DNA of 64,000 nucleotides from Janibacter cremeus. GTDB taxonomy: Bacteria; Actinomycetota; Actinomycetes; Actinomycetales; Dermatophilaceae. The position numbers and the translations under genes were made by a program. The notes under the pieces were generated by a model. That model was not told the origin of the DNA and did not search any database. It saw only the letters and a list, made by a program, of their open reading frames with translations. The stretch's first letter is position 1. Each line of letters begins with the position of its first letter. This document shows positions 26,313 to 37,686 of the stretch, piece by piece. The stretch is taken from assembly GCF_029395675.1 (NCBI RefSeq), contig NZ_CP115184.1, positions 3,286,001 to 3,350,000 of the forward strand, in the 5' to 3' direction.

Positions 26313-27083
26313 CTACCCATGGCGGGACGTGGCCAGACCGTCCCCACCATCGAGGAGGCCCATCCGGTGCGCGCGGGTGACGGCGCTCAGGCGGTCGCCG
26401 ACGCGCAGCTTGCCGTAGATGTTGGACAGGTGCCGGTGCACCGTCCGCTCCGAGCAGCCCGCGAGTCGGGCGATGGTGTGCGCCTTGTGCCCGGCGGCCA
26501 GCAGGCGCAGCACCTGGGTCTCGCGGTCGGTCAGGTTCTTCGGGGGCAGGTGCTCGGGCTCGAAGAGCCGGACGAGGCCGGCGACGACGGGCTGCACGGC
26601 GCGCAGCAGTGCCAGGTCCGCCTCGTCGTAGTCCGCGCCGTGACGGCCGATGAAGAAGACGACGAACTCGGCGCCCGGCCGCACGGGGAGTGCCGCGACC
26701 TGGTTGATCCCCCAGATCTCCATGCTCCCGATGCACTTCGGCGAGCTCTGCCACCGGCCCTGGCCGCCGTAGGCCCGGCCGGCGGTCGTCGGCTCGAGGC
26801 TGCCGGCACGGAACCGGTCGATCAGGGGGTCCGGCCCGGCGTCGATGCGCATGTCCGCGCGCATCCGCGCCCGGGCCGAGGGGGAGGCCGACCGGCCGAC
26901 CGCTCGCACGTCGTAGCCGAGGGGGGCGCCGTGGACCATCAGGCCCGCGCTGGAGCCGAGCCGGTCGATGAGCAGGTCGCTCAGGGCCCCGACTCGGGCA
27001 TCGGCGGTGCCCGGCGCCTCGACCACTGTGGTGACGAGGTCCACGACCGTGGCGAAGGGATCGCCCCCGCTGTTGGTGACCAC
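26313..27083 (-). CDS. LuxR-family transcriptional regulator
   Basis: A regulator of about 256 residues. The C-terminal LuxR helix-turn-helix is clear: NLTDRETQVLRLLAAGHKAH, TIARLAGCSERTVHRHLSNI and YGKLRVGDRLSAVTRAHRMG. The N-terminal ~190 residues look like a GAF-type sensor (EFVVFFIGRHGADYDEADLA). No response-regulator receiver domain is present, so it senses a ligand rather than phosphorylation. The start is uncertain: GTG 27083 was picked, with a TTG at 27113 as the alternative. Confidence 0.85.
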   Translation of the reverse strand: MVTNSGGDPFATVVDLVTTVVEAPGTADARVGALSDLLIDRLGSSAGLMVHGAPLGYDVRAVGRSASPSARARMRADMRIDAGPDPLIDRFRAGSLEPTTAGRAYGGQGRWQSSPKCIGSMEIWGINQVAALPVRPGAEFVVFFIGRHGADYDEADLALLRAVQPVVAGLVRLFEPEHLPPKNLTDRETQVLRLLAAGHKAHTIARLAGCSERTVHRHLSNIYGKLRVGDRLSAVTRAHRMGLLDGGDGLATSRHG

Positions 27084-27184
27084 GGGGCCATTGTCGTGGC
27101 GCCCCGGGGGCAAGTAAAGACGTCATGGGCGAGGTGGACGACTGCTCGTCCACCCGGGTGACCACCGCTGGCACCATGGGGAGC

Positions 27185-27712
27185 ATGGACGCCGCACCAC
27201 CACCTGCCGAGCCAGACGCCACGGACTGGACCTTCGTGCTCGAGGCCGGGTGCCCCGAGTGCGGGTATGAGCTGCACGACCCCGTCCTGACGGGAGAGCG
27301 CCTGCGGGCCGCGGTCCCGCGCTGGGCAGAGGTGCTGGGCCGCCCGGACGTCGCGCGGCGGCCCAGCGAGCACGTGTGGTCCCCGTTGGAGTACGCCAGC
27401 CACTCCCGTGACCTCGTGGCGGTGCTCGGTGAGCGCGTCGACGCGATGCTCACGGGGAAGGACCCGGTGCTCCGCGACTACGACGGTGAGGCGGCAGCGG
27501 TCCGCGGAGAGTTCTGGGCCAACGAACCGGACGAGGTCGCGCAGCAGATCGCGGTCGGGACCGAGTCCACCGTGGCAGTCCTCGGTCGTGTCGAGGGCGA
27601 CGACTGGGAGTGCACCGGTCGTCGCGGGGACGGGAGGCCCTTCACCGTCACCGAGATGTGCCGTTACCTGCTCCACGACGTGGAGCACCACCTGCACGAC
27701 GTCCAGGGCTGA
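27185..27712 (+). CDS. DinB-like putative metal-dependent transferase
   Basis: A 175-residue DinB-superfamily protein. Metal His candidates are in SPLEYASHSRDLVAVLGERV and in the C-terminal CRYLLHDVEHHLHDVQG. A CPECGYE pair of Cys near residue 25 (LEAGCPECGYELHDPVLTG) is an N-terminal extra that could bind zinc. Function is unknown; many such proteins handle thiol adducts. Starts at ATG 27185 or 27176. Its TGA overlaps the next ATG (TGATG), so it is coupled to the TDT transporter. Confidence 0.75.
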   Translation: MDAAPPPAEPDATDWTFVLEAGCPECGYELHDPVLTGERLRAAVPRWAEVLGRPDVARRPSEHVWSPLEYASHSRDLVAVLGERVDAMLTGKDPVLRDYDGEAAAVRGEFWANEPDEVAQQIAVGTESTVAVLGRVEGDDWECTGRRGDGRPFTVTEMCRYLLHDVEHHLHDVQG

Positions 27713-28752
27713 TGGGACACGTCCGCGAGGTCGTCGCGACACTGCCCCCAGGGTCCTTCGCCTTCGTCATGGCGACGGGCATCGTCTCGATCGGGATGGA
27801 CCAGCAGGGCTTCGTCCTCGCCTCCCGCGTCCTGCTCGTCATCGCCCTGGTGGCGTGGGTCCTGCTGCTCCTGGCCCTGGGGACACGGTGCGTGCTGTAC
27901 CGCGAGCGGGTCATCGCCGACCTGCACGACCCCGTCGTGGCCTTCGGCTTCTTCACCGTCGTCGCCGGCACCGACGTCCTGGCCGTGCGCCTGGTCAACC
28001 AGTACTGGCAGGCCAGTGCCGCGATGCTCGCCTTTGCGGCGGTCGTCGGGCTCTTCCTCGGCTACGGCGTCCCCTGGGCCGCTGCCCTCGGACGGGCGGA
28101 GCGTCCCGTGCTCCAGCACGTCAACGGCACGTGGTTCATCTGGGTCGTCGCGAGCCAGTCCGTCGCCACCGCGGCGGCGAGCATCGAGCCGCAGGTCACG
28201 ACGGGTCGGGCCGAGATCGCCGTCCTCGCCGTGGCCACCTGGTCGGTGGGCATCGTGCTGTACGCCGCCTGCGCGGTCTTCGTCGCCCTGCGGATCCTGC
28301 TCTACCCCTTCTCCCCGTCCGACCTCAACCCGCCGTACTGGGTCTCGATGGGCGCCATGGCGATCACCGTGGTCGCGGGCGCGAAGATCGTCGAGATGGA
28401 GTCGACGCCGATCATCGACGTCACCTCCGGGCTCATCGGCGGCCTGTCCGTGCTCGGCTGGGCCTGGGCGACGTGGTTGATCCCGGTGCTCTTCGCCGTC
28501 GGCGTGTGGCGCCACCTGCTGCACCGGATCCCGCTGACCTACGAGGCGACGTGGTGGAGCATCGTCTTCCCCCTGGGCATGTACGCGGTGGCGGGGATGT
28601 ACATCGGGCGCGCCGACTCCCTTCCCATCGTCGAGGCGATCGGCTCCGCCTGGCTGTGGGTGGGCGCGTCGGCGTGGCTCTACGCGGCCGTGCAGATGGC
28701 CCGGTCGTCCTGGCGCCGACGTCATGACGCGGGCGTACGGTCGGTGGCATGA
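27712..28752 (+). CDS. TDT-family transporter (TehA/SLAC1-like)
   Basis: A 346-residue membrane protein with about ten helices of the tellurite-resistance/dicarboxylate transporter family. It begins LPPGSFAFVMATGIVSIGMD, the hallmark of TDT members, and contains HVNGTWFIWVVASQSVATAA, LNPPYWVSMGAMAITVVAGA and YEATWWSIVFPLGMYAVAG. Members include TehA, sulfite exporter Ssu1 and malate transporter Mae1. Which anion is moved is unknown. It lies between two short cytoplasmic genes with overlapping stops and starts. Confidence 0.9.
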   Translation: MGHVREVVATLPPGSFAFVMATGIVSIGMDQQGFVLASRVLLVIALVAWVLLLLALGTRCVLYRERVIADLHDPVVAFGFFTVVAGTDVLAVRLVNQYWQASAAMLAFAAVVGLFLGYGVPWAAALGRAERPVLQHVNGTWFIWVVASQSVATAAASIEPQVTTGRAEIAVLAVATWSVGIVLYAACAVFVALRILLYPFSPSDLNPPYWVSMGAMAITVVAGAKIVEMESTPIIDVTSGLIGGLSVLGWAWATWLIPVLFAVGVWRHLLHRIPLTYEATWWSIVFPLGMYAVAGMYIGRADSLPIVEAIGSAWLWVGASAWLYAAVQMARSSWRRRHDAGVRSVA

Positions 28753-29105
28753 CCACCCGTGACCAGGTCCATGTCCGCTCCGTCCGCGACGAGCCCGCCA
28801 GTGGCGACGGCCACCGGGTGCTCGTCGACCGGGTGTGGCCCCGGGGCGTGAGCAAGGAGGACGCCGCCCTCGACGACTGGCTCAAGGAGGTCGGGCCGTC
28901 CACCGAGCTGCGTCAGTGGTTCGGCCACGACCCGGAGAAGTTCGACGAGTTCGCGAGGCGCTACGAGAAGGAGCTCGCCGGCAACGAGGACTGGCAGACC
29001 CTGCAGGACCTCGTCGCCGAGCACGGCCGCGTGACCCTGCTCTTCGGCGCCTCCGACAAGGAGAACAACCAGGCCGTCGTCCTGCGGGACCTGCTCACCC
29101 GCTGA
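28749..29105 (+). CDS. DUF488 family protein
   Basis: A 118-residue DUF488 protein. Diagnostic blocks are HRVLVDRVWPRGVSKEDAAL, DDWLKEVGPSTELRQWFGHD, and LLFGASDKENNQAVVL. The function is not established. Start ATGA overlaps the end of the TDT gene. The end overlaps the opposing thiD end by 11 bp. Confidence 0.9.
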   Translation: MTTRDQVHVRSVRDEPASGDGHRVLVDRVWPRGVSKEDAALDDWLKEVGPSTELRQWFGHDPEKFDEFARRYEKELAGNEDWQTLQDLVAEHGRVTLLFGASDKENNQAVVLRDLLTR

Positions 29106-29940
29106 CCGCACCCCACCGCGGCTGCTCGTGGAAGTGGTGCACCGGCCCCGCGCCGGCCCCGACCGCCAGGTCCTCCCCGTGGCGAAGGGCGTCGGTGAGC
29201 CAGTCCTTCGCCTCCCGGACCGCGGGGAGCCAGCCGTCGTGACGGGGGCGAAGGGCGGCGATCGCCGTGCTCAACGTACAGCCGGTGCCGTGGGTGGCCG
29301 TGGTCGCGATCCGGGGGGAGCGCAGCTCGACCATGTCACCATCGGCGGCGTCGAGCCACACGTCGACCGACTCCGGCCCCTCCAGGTGGCCGCCCTTGAG
29401 CAGCACCCGGCGGGACCCGGCGCCGGCAAGTCGCTGTGCCTGCGTGATCAGACCCTCGCGCGAGGTCGCCGGTTCCTCCTCCAGGAGCACGGCGGCCTCC
29501 GGCACGTTCGGTGTGATCACGTCCGCTCGGGCGACGAGCTCGCGCACCGCGGCCACGGCGTCGTCGGCGAGCAGCCGTGAACCCGAGGTCGCGACCATGA
29601 CCGGGTCCAGGACGACCGGGACGTCCGCGAGCGGGCCCGAGTCGAGCGCCGCGTGCACCGCCTCGACGAGCTCGCTCGAGGCGAGCATGCCCACCTTGAC
29701 GACGTCGATCGCGACGTCGGCGACGAGGGTGTCGACCTGCGCGCGCACGACGTCGACCGGGACCTCGTGGACGAGCGTGACCCCCCGGGTGGATTGGGCG
29801 GTCAGCGCGGTGATGACACAGGTGCCGTAGGCACCGAGCGCGCTCGCGGTCTTCAGGTCCGCCTGGATGCCGGCACCCCCCGAGGGGTCCGAGCCGGCGA
29901 TGGACAGGACGACCGGGGGGCGGGGGAGGGGGACCGTCAT
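29095..29940 (-). CDS. thiD: Hydroxymethylpyrimidine/phosphomethylpyrimidine kinase ThiD
   Basis: A 281-residue ribokinase-fold kinase that phosphorylates HMP and HMP-P in thiamine synthesis. Motifs: VVLSIAGSDPSGGAGIQADL at the N-terminus, TALTAQSTRGVTLVHEVP, VLDPVMVATSGSRLLADDAV, ADVITPNVPEAAVLL and the anion-hole segment ATTATHGTGCTLSTAIAALR. Length is standard. It is divergent from the riboswitch-led thiC operon and has no riboswitch of its own that I can see. Confidence 0.96.
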   Translation of the reverse strand: MTVPLPRPPVVLSIAGSDPSGGAGIQADLKTASALGAYGTCVITALTAQSTRGVTLVHEVPVDVVRAQVDTLVADVAIDVVKVGMLASSELVEAVHAALDSGPLADVPVVLDPVMVATSGSRLLADDAVAAVRELVARADVITPNVPEAAVLLEEEPATSREGLITQAQRLAGAGSRRVLLKGGHLEGPESVDVWLDAADGDMVELRSPRIATTATHGTGCTLSTAIAALRPRHDGWLPAVREAKDWLTDALRHGEDLAVGAGAGPVHHFHEQPRWGAVSG

Positions 29941-29966
29941 GCGAGCACCGTAACGGTGTGGTTGTA

Positions 29967-33189
<3,223 letters not shown>

Positions 33190-33193
<4 letters not shown>

Positions 33194-34011
33194 CGGCCGA
33201 CCTACGCGCCGAGGTCACTACGGCGATCGCCCGGGTGCGGGAGCGCTCGCCCCTGGTGCACGGAGCCATCGGATCGGTGACCCGGGCCCTGGTCGCGGAC
33301 GGCCTCCTCGCCGCGGGCGCGCGCCCGATGCTCACCGAGAACGTCGCGGAGGCTCCCACGCTCGTCACCGTCGCGGATGCGCTGCTGATCAACCTCGGCT
33401 CGTTGAGCGCCGACGGGATGGCCGGCTTCGTCCCCACGGCGCGGGCGGCGCACGAGCGCGGCATCCCGTGGGTGCTCGACCCCACGGCGATCGGGCTCGC
33501 GCCGGTGCGCACCCCGATCGCCCACGACCTGTGCGCGCTCGGTCCGACGGTGGTGCGGGGCAACGCCTCCGAGATCCTCACCCTCTCCGGCGGGGGCCGG
33601 GGCGGACGGGGCGCCGACAGCACCGCCACCCCCGACGACGCGGCGACCGCGGCCCGCCGCCTGGCCCAGGGACGGTGCATCGTCGCCGTCTCCGGCGAGC
33701 GCGACCTCATCACCGACGGAGAGCGCACGATCCGCGTCACGGGCGGATCGGCGATGCTCACCCGGGTCTCCGGGACCGGTTGCCTCCTCGGCGGGCTGAC
33801 CGCAGCGTTGCTGGCGGTCGCCGCCGGCGGCACGCAGGCGAAGGGGGTCACCCCCTTCGCCTGCGCCGTGGCCGCCACCGCGCTGCTCACCGTGGCCGCC
33901 GACCGGGTGGGCGCCATGGGCCCCGGGAGCTTCAGGGTGGCGCTCCTCGACGCGCTCGACGCGGTGAGCGCCGCCGAGGTGGGCGATGGGGTGGGTCTTG
34001 CATGGGAGTGA
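33190..34011 (+). CDS. thiM: Hydroxyethylthiazole kinase ThiM
   Basis: A 273-residue ribokinase-like salvage kinase for 4-methyl-5-(2-hydroxyethyl)thiazole. Marks: SPLVHGAIGSVTRALVADGL, GARPMLTENVAEAPTLV, LLINLGSLSADGMAGF, WVLDPTAIGLAPVRTP, VVRGNASEILTL and SGTGCLLGGLTAALLAV. The usual Met/Asn substrate residues are shifted but the frame is clear. A perfect 15-bp-arm palindrome lies within the coding region at 33834-33864. Presence of thiM with thiE but no thiG/thiS in view suggests that thiazole is salvaged, or that its synthesis is encoded elsewhere. Confidence 0.93.
33834..33864. repeat. Perfect palindrome inside thiM made of two CGAAGGGGG words
   Basis: Arms GCAGGCGAAGGGGGT (33834-33848) and ACCCCCTTCGCCTGC (33850-33864) with a one-base centre. 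It encodes AKGVTPFA in frame, using codons (GGG, CCC) less common nearby. This is the most complete copy of the recurring word discussed in the findings. Confidence 0.85.
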
Positions 34012-34652
34012 CCGACTGGCGCCTCACCCTCGTCACCTCCGGTGACGGCCAGGCGACCGTGACGGCCGCCGCCGCGGCTGCCGCTGCCGGGGCGGGTGTG
34101 GTCCAGGTGCGCTGCAAGCACCTGCTGGCCGGCGACCTCCTCACCCTCGTCACGGCCGTCGCCGAGGCCGTCGCCCGGGTGGCGCCCTCGACCCGGGTCC
34201 TCGTCAACGACCGGGCCGACGTCGCCCACGCCGCCCGCCGCAGGGGGGTTGCGGTCCACGGCGTCCACCTCGGGCAGGCAGATCTCCCCGTCGCCGAGGC
34301 ACGCGCGCTCTTGGGGCCCGATGCGATCATCGGCCTGACCGCGGGGACACTCGACCTCGTCCGGCAGGCGGAGTCTCGGCGGGGCGCGGACCGTCCGGAC
34401 TACCTCGGTTGCGGACCCTTCCGGCCCACCCCGACGAAGGACATCGGGCGTCCGCCGGTCACGCTGGCGGGCTACCCGGCCCGGGTGGCGGCCACGCGTC
34501 TGCCGGTGCTGGCCATCGGCGACGTGACCGTCGCGGACGTCCCCGCGCTCGCCGGGACCGGCGTCGCCGGTGTCGCGCTCGTCCGCGAGATCATGGGGGC
34601 CGGCGACCCGGCGGCGGTCACCCGCGCCTGTCTGGCGGCGTGGGGACGGTGA
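34002..34652 (+). CDS. thiE: Thiamine-phosphate synthase ThiE
   Basis: A 216-residue TIM-barrel enzyme that joins HMP-PP and thiazole phosphate. Visible blocks: DWRLTLVTSGDGQATVTAA, GAGVVQVRCKHLLAGDLLTL (the usual RxK is RCK), VLVNDRADVAHAARRRGVAV, HGVHLGQADLPVAEARALLG, YLGCGPFRPTPTKDIGRPPV and VLAIGDVTVADVPALAGTGV. It starts at ATG 34002, or at the in-frame GTG 34008 that would give a GTGA overlap with thiM. Last gene of the operon; its stop is one base from the stop of the opposing MFS gene. Confidence 0.95.
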   Translation: MGVTDWRLTLVTSGDGQATVTAAAAAAAAGAGVVQVRCKHLLAGDLLTLVTAVAEAVARVAPSTRVLVNDRADVAHAARRRGVAVHGVHLGQADLPVAEARALLGPDAIIGLTAGTLDLVRQAESRRGADRPDYLGCGPFRPTPTKDIGRPPVTLAGYPARVAATRLPVLAIGDVTVADVPALAGTGVAGVALVREIMGAGDPAAVTRACLAAWGR

Positions 34653-34653
34653 C

Positions 34654-35868
34654 TCAGGCCCCCTTCGCCGCCATCTCGTCGTCGACGAAGACCGGTCGGG
34701 CCACGCGCAACCCGGCCACGGTGATGCCCACCCCGCTGAGCATGAGCAGCAGGAGCACGACGGTCCACCCGCCCGTGACGGCGCGCAGCACACCGACGAC
34801 GAGCGGTCCGAGACCGGCGAGCAGGTACCCCACCGGCTGGACGAAGCCCGACAGCTGCGCCGTCACGCGCGGGTCCCGTGACCGGGCGGTGATCAGGGCG
34901 ATCGCGGTCGGGAAGGCGAAGCCGGACACGCCCAGCAGCGCCGCCCACACCCATGGCAGGGCCGCCGGGGCCAGGAGCAGGCCGAGGTACCCGCTCGAGG
35001 CGAGCACACCGAAGGCGATCATCCAGACCGACAGGTGGCGGTCGCGGTCGATGACCGTGGGCATGAGCAGCCCGCCGAGGATCCCGAGCCCGGCGACGAT
35101 CGAGGTGTACGCCCCGGCGGAGGTCGCCGAGAGCCCGGCGTCGCGGTAGATCTGCGGCAGCCAGCCGAACTGGACGTAGGCATTCATCGACTGGACCGCG
35201 AAGAGCGCGGTGAGCGCGATCGCGGTCGGCGAGTGGATCATGCGGCCGTTGACGACGCTGCCGGTCCGTCGGTGCACGCGGTCCTTGGCGCTGATCACCA
35301 GCCACGGCACGAGGGCGAGCAGGGCCACGACACCCCACATGCCGAGGGCCCCGCGCCACTGCCCCGGGGCGACCTGCGCCAGGGGAGCGGCGAGGAGCGG
35401 GCCCATCGAGCCACCGATGGTCAGGCCCATGCTGTAGACCGTCATCAGGCGCACGCCGCCGTCGAGCGAGTGGGCCTTGATCCACGCCGGGACGAGGACG
35501 TTGCCCAGGCCCATGCCGGCCAGGCCGATGGCCGTGAGCGCGATGAAGACGAAGGCGGAGTCGGTGAGTACCCGCAGGAGCAGCGTGACGACCAGGGCGG
35601 TGACCCCGATGGTGATGCCCTTGGACAGGCCGACCCGGTGGGCCAGTGCCACGGCGACGCCACCGGCGAGCGCGAAGGTGAAGCCGGGGAGCGCGGTGAG
35701 CAGACCGGCGAGCGTCGGGCCGAGGGAGAGGGCGGCGCTCAGCTCCTGCAGGAGCGGTCCGACCGAGGTGGCGCCCGGCCGCAGGTTGATCGAGATCAGC
35801 GCGACCCCGATGACGACGAGCACCGCGGGGAAGGGGGGACCCGGTCGGGTCTCGGGGCGCGTGCTCAT
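34654..35868 (-). CDS. CynX/NimT-type MFS transporter
   Basis: A 404-residue 12-helix carrier of the cyanate-permease-like class. It begins PFPAVLVVIGVALISINLRP with GATSVGPLLQELSAALSLGP, the class signature around TM1-2, and continues GLLTALPGFTFALAGGVAVA, GMGLGNVLVPAWIKAHS and YSMGLTIGGSMGPLLAAPL. Substrates of this class are diverse (cyanate, nitroimidazole, others) and cannot be named here. No cyanase is nearby. A perfect 16-bp palindrome 12 bases upstream of its start codon may be an operator. Confidence 0.88.
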   Translation of the reverse strand: MSTRPETRPGPPFPAVLVVIGVALISINLRPGATSVGPLLQELSAALSLGPTLAGLLTALPGFTFALAGGVAVALAHRVGLSKGITIGVTALVVTLLLRVLTDSAFVFIALTAIGLAGMGLGNVLVPAWIKAHSLDGGVRLMTVYSMGLTIGGSMGPLLAAPLAQVAPGQWRGALGMWGVVALLALVPWLVISAKDRVHRRTGSVVNGRMIHSPTAIALTALFAVQSMNAYVQFGWLPQIYRDAGLSATSAGAYTSIVAGLGILGGLLMPTVIDRDRHLSVWMIAFGVLASSGYLGLLLAPAALPWVWAALLGVSGFAFPTAIALITARSRDPRVTAQLSGFVQPVGYLLAGLGPLVVGVLRAVTGGWTVVLLLLMLSGVGITVAGLRVARPVFVDDEMAAKGA

Positions 35869-35879
35869 CAGTCGGGTCT

Positions 35880-35895
35880 ACCACCCGCGGGTGGT
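35880..35895. promoter_or_regulatory. 16-bp perfect palindrome between divergent genes
   Basis: ACCACCCGCGGGTGGT has full twofold symmetry, lies 12 bases before the MFS start (35868) and 45 bases before the divergent deaminase gene. Typical operator size and place; the regulator is unknown. Confidence 0.45.
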
Positions 35896-35928
35896 GGGCG
35901 CCCAACCGGTCCGCGGTGGGGCTCCGCC

Positions 35929-35934
35929 TAGGAT
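35929..35934 (+). promoter_or_regulatory. -10 box of a probable leaderless deaminase promoter
   Basis: TAGGAT, close to the actinobacterial -10 consensus, ends 6 bases before the ATG at 35941, and no ribosome site fits between, indicating a leaderless transcript. Confidence 0.6.
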
Positions 35935-35940
35935 CTGGCC

Positions 35941-36390
35941 ATGCTCGAGCAGAGAGACCACCGCGTGCCGACGTGGGACGAGTACTTCCTGGGGATCGCC
36001 GACGCCGTCGCGGCCCGCGCCAAGTGCACCCGCCGTCGTGTCGGTGCGGTCCTGACGATCGAGCACCGCATCATCGCCACCGGGTACAACGGTGCCGCCC
36101 CCGGCGAGCCGGACTGCCTCGAGGGCGCCTGTCCGCGTGGGCAGCTCGACTACGAGGTCATCCCCGGCCTCGGTGACTACGACCGTCCCGGGACGCCCGG
36201 CTTCTGCATCGCGATCCACGCGGAGGTCAACGCGCTCCTCTTCGCCACGAGGGACACGAAGGGGGCGACGGCCTACATCACGGATCCGCCCTGCCCCGGG
36301 TGCCGCAAGGCGCTCGCCGCCGCCGGGATCATCCGCGCCGTGTGGCCGGGCGGGTCCCACGACCGACACGGCCTGACCCACTGGTCGTGA
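35941..36390 (+). CDS. dCMP/cytidine deaminase-family protein
   Basis: A 149-residue zinc deaminase closest in layout to deoxycytidylate deaminase (ComEB type). Zinc and catalytic residues are in IHAEVNALLFA (HAE) and DPPCPGCRKALAAAGI (PCxxC). The N-terminal WDEYFLGIADAVAARAKCTR and VGAVLTIEHRIIATGYNGA are typical of dCMP deaminases. The CLEGACPRG loop may bind a second zinc, as in some dCMP deaminases. It would supply dUMP for thymidylate synthesis. Confidence 0.9.
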   Translation: MLEQRDHRVPTWDEYFLGIADAVAARAKCTRRRVGAVLTIEHRIIATGYNGAAPGEPDCLEGACPRGQLDYEVIPGLGDYDRPGTPGFCIAIHAEVNALLFATRDTKGATAYITDPPCPGCRKALAAAGIIRAVWPGGSHDRHGLTHWS

Positions 36391-36417
36391 GTCGCTCGGG
36401 GGTGGGATGCTTCAGCC

Positions 36418-37329
36418 ATGAGCACCGACGCGAGCATCCAGGACGCCCCGACGCCCGCCGGGGCCGTCGTCGCAGCCATCGACGGCAGCCACCGTGACCC
36501 CGCCGTCCTCGACTGGGCCGCCGCCGAGGCGGTGGCCGTGGGCGCCCCGCTCCACGTCGTCCACGCCGTCGATCTCGGCACTCCGCTGTCCGCGTACGGC
36601 GAGCTGCTGACCAGCCCCGACATCGTCGACAAGGTCGAGCAGGAGTCGGTGCGCGTGGCCACCGAGGCCAGGGAGCGCGTGACCGCGACCCACCCGGCCC
36701 TGGCCGTGACGATCGCCCTGCCCACGGGTGCCCCGGCAGGCGGCCTGCTCAATGCCGCCGACGGCGCGCGGTTGCTCGTCGTCGGCTCCGCCCGCAAGAC
36801 CAAGGCCGAGCGGATCGTCCTGGGCACGACCTCGCTGAGCGTGGTCGCGCACTCACCCTGCCCCGTCGTGCTCGTGCCGGAGGACTGCGACGTCAGGGGC
36901 GACGGTCGTGTCGTCGTCGGCATCGACGGCAGCGAGCACAGCCGGTTGGCCTTCCAGTACGCCCTCGAGGCCGCGGCGCTGCGGGGCAAGACGGTCACGA
37001 CCGTCACCTCGTGGAACGTCGAGGTCGTGAACGGCGTCGTCGTCACCGAGCCGGGCTCGACCGAGTGGGAGACGGTCGACAAGCGCTACCGCGACATGGC
37101 CGAGAGGACGATCGCCGACCTGCGCGCGGCCCACCCCGAGATCGACGTCTCCGTCGAGGTCCACCACGGCCGCGCCGCCGACACGCTCGTCGAGGTCGCC
37201 CAGGGCGCCGACCTGCTCCTCGTCGGCTCCCGCGGCCGCGGCGGCTTCCGCGGGATGCTCCTCGGCTCGGTCTCCCAGCGCATCCTGGGCCGGGCAACCG
37301 TCCCGGTCGGGGTGCTGCACAAGCACTAG
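36418..37329 (+). CDS. Tandem universal stress protein
   Basis: A 303-residue protein with two USP domains (about 12-155 and 160-302), as in many actinobacterial dormancy- or stress-linked USPs. Each domain ends with the ATP-binding pattern G-2x-G-9x-G(S/T): LLVVGSARKTKAERIVLGTT in the first and LLVGSRGRGGFRGMLLGSVS in the second. The second is the better match, so ATP binding may be confined to it. It stands alone, in front of a 357-bp convergent gap that holds a structured repeat. Confidence 0.93.
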   Translation: MSTDASIQDAPTPAGAVVAAIDGSHRDPAVLDWAAAEAVAVGAPLHVVHAVDLGTPLSAYGELLTSPDIVDKVEQESVRVATEARERVTATHPALAVTIALPTGAPAGGLLNAADGARLLVVGSARKTKAERIVLGTTSLSVVAHSPCPVVLVPEDCDVRGDGRVVVGIDGSEHSRLAFQYALEAAALRGKTVTTVTSWNVEVVNGVVVTEPGSTEWETVDKRYRDMAERTIADLRAAHPEIDVSVEVHHGRAADTLVEVAQGADLLLVGSRGRGGFRGMLLGSVSQRILGRATVPVGVLHKH

Positions 37330-37504
37330 ACCGCTTCCTCCGGAGTGGTCAGGGGGGCGCTCCTGCCCCGGTCACGGGTCATGCCGTCGCGGGATGGCCA
37401 GCACGTCGTGGGCTGACCGGGTTGTCTCGCGCGGGCCGCGGCACGATCCGGCCACGCGCAGATTTCCCGGCCATGAACGGCGGACCCGGCCCGAAGCGTG
37501 CTGA

Positions 37505-37664
37505 CGGGAGCGGACGAAGGGAGGGGGTGGCACGGCTCAGGCCGAAGTCCGGACCGGCACGGAGAGGCACCTTTGTGTACGCCACGAGTCCGGACTTCGC
37601 GCCAAGGGCCGCCCCCTCCCTTCGGGAGCGGACGCCTCGGACCTTCGGGAGCGGACGCCTCGGT
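37505..37664. repeat. Nested inverted repeat plus tandem repeat, about 160 bp
   Basis: This lies in the 357-bp gap 37330-37686 between convergent genes. Outer arms 37515-37531 and 37608-37624 match 16 of 17; inner arms CGAAGTCCGGAC (37543-37554) and its complement (37588-37599) are perfect, with a 33-base loop. CGGGAGCGGACG occurs three times (37505, 37623, 37646), the last two within a 23-bp tandem repeat (37619-37641, 37642-37664; 22 of 23 identical). It could be a MITE-like or REP-like element, a structured RNA or a terminator. The remaining gap (37330-37504) shows nothing distinct. Confidence 0.8.
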
Positions 37665-37686
37665 GAGCGCCGGACCGCGGGCCCGT

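Noticed and set aside
37619..37664. Tandem 23-bp repeat considered as a CRISPR remnant
   Set aside because: The two units abut with no spacer, there is no leader and no cas gene in the window.
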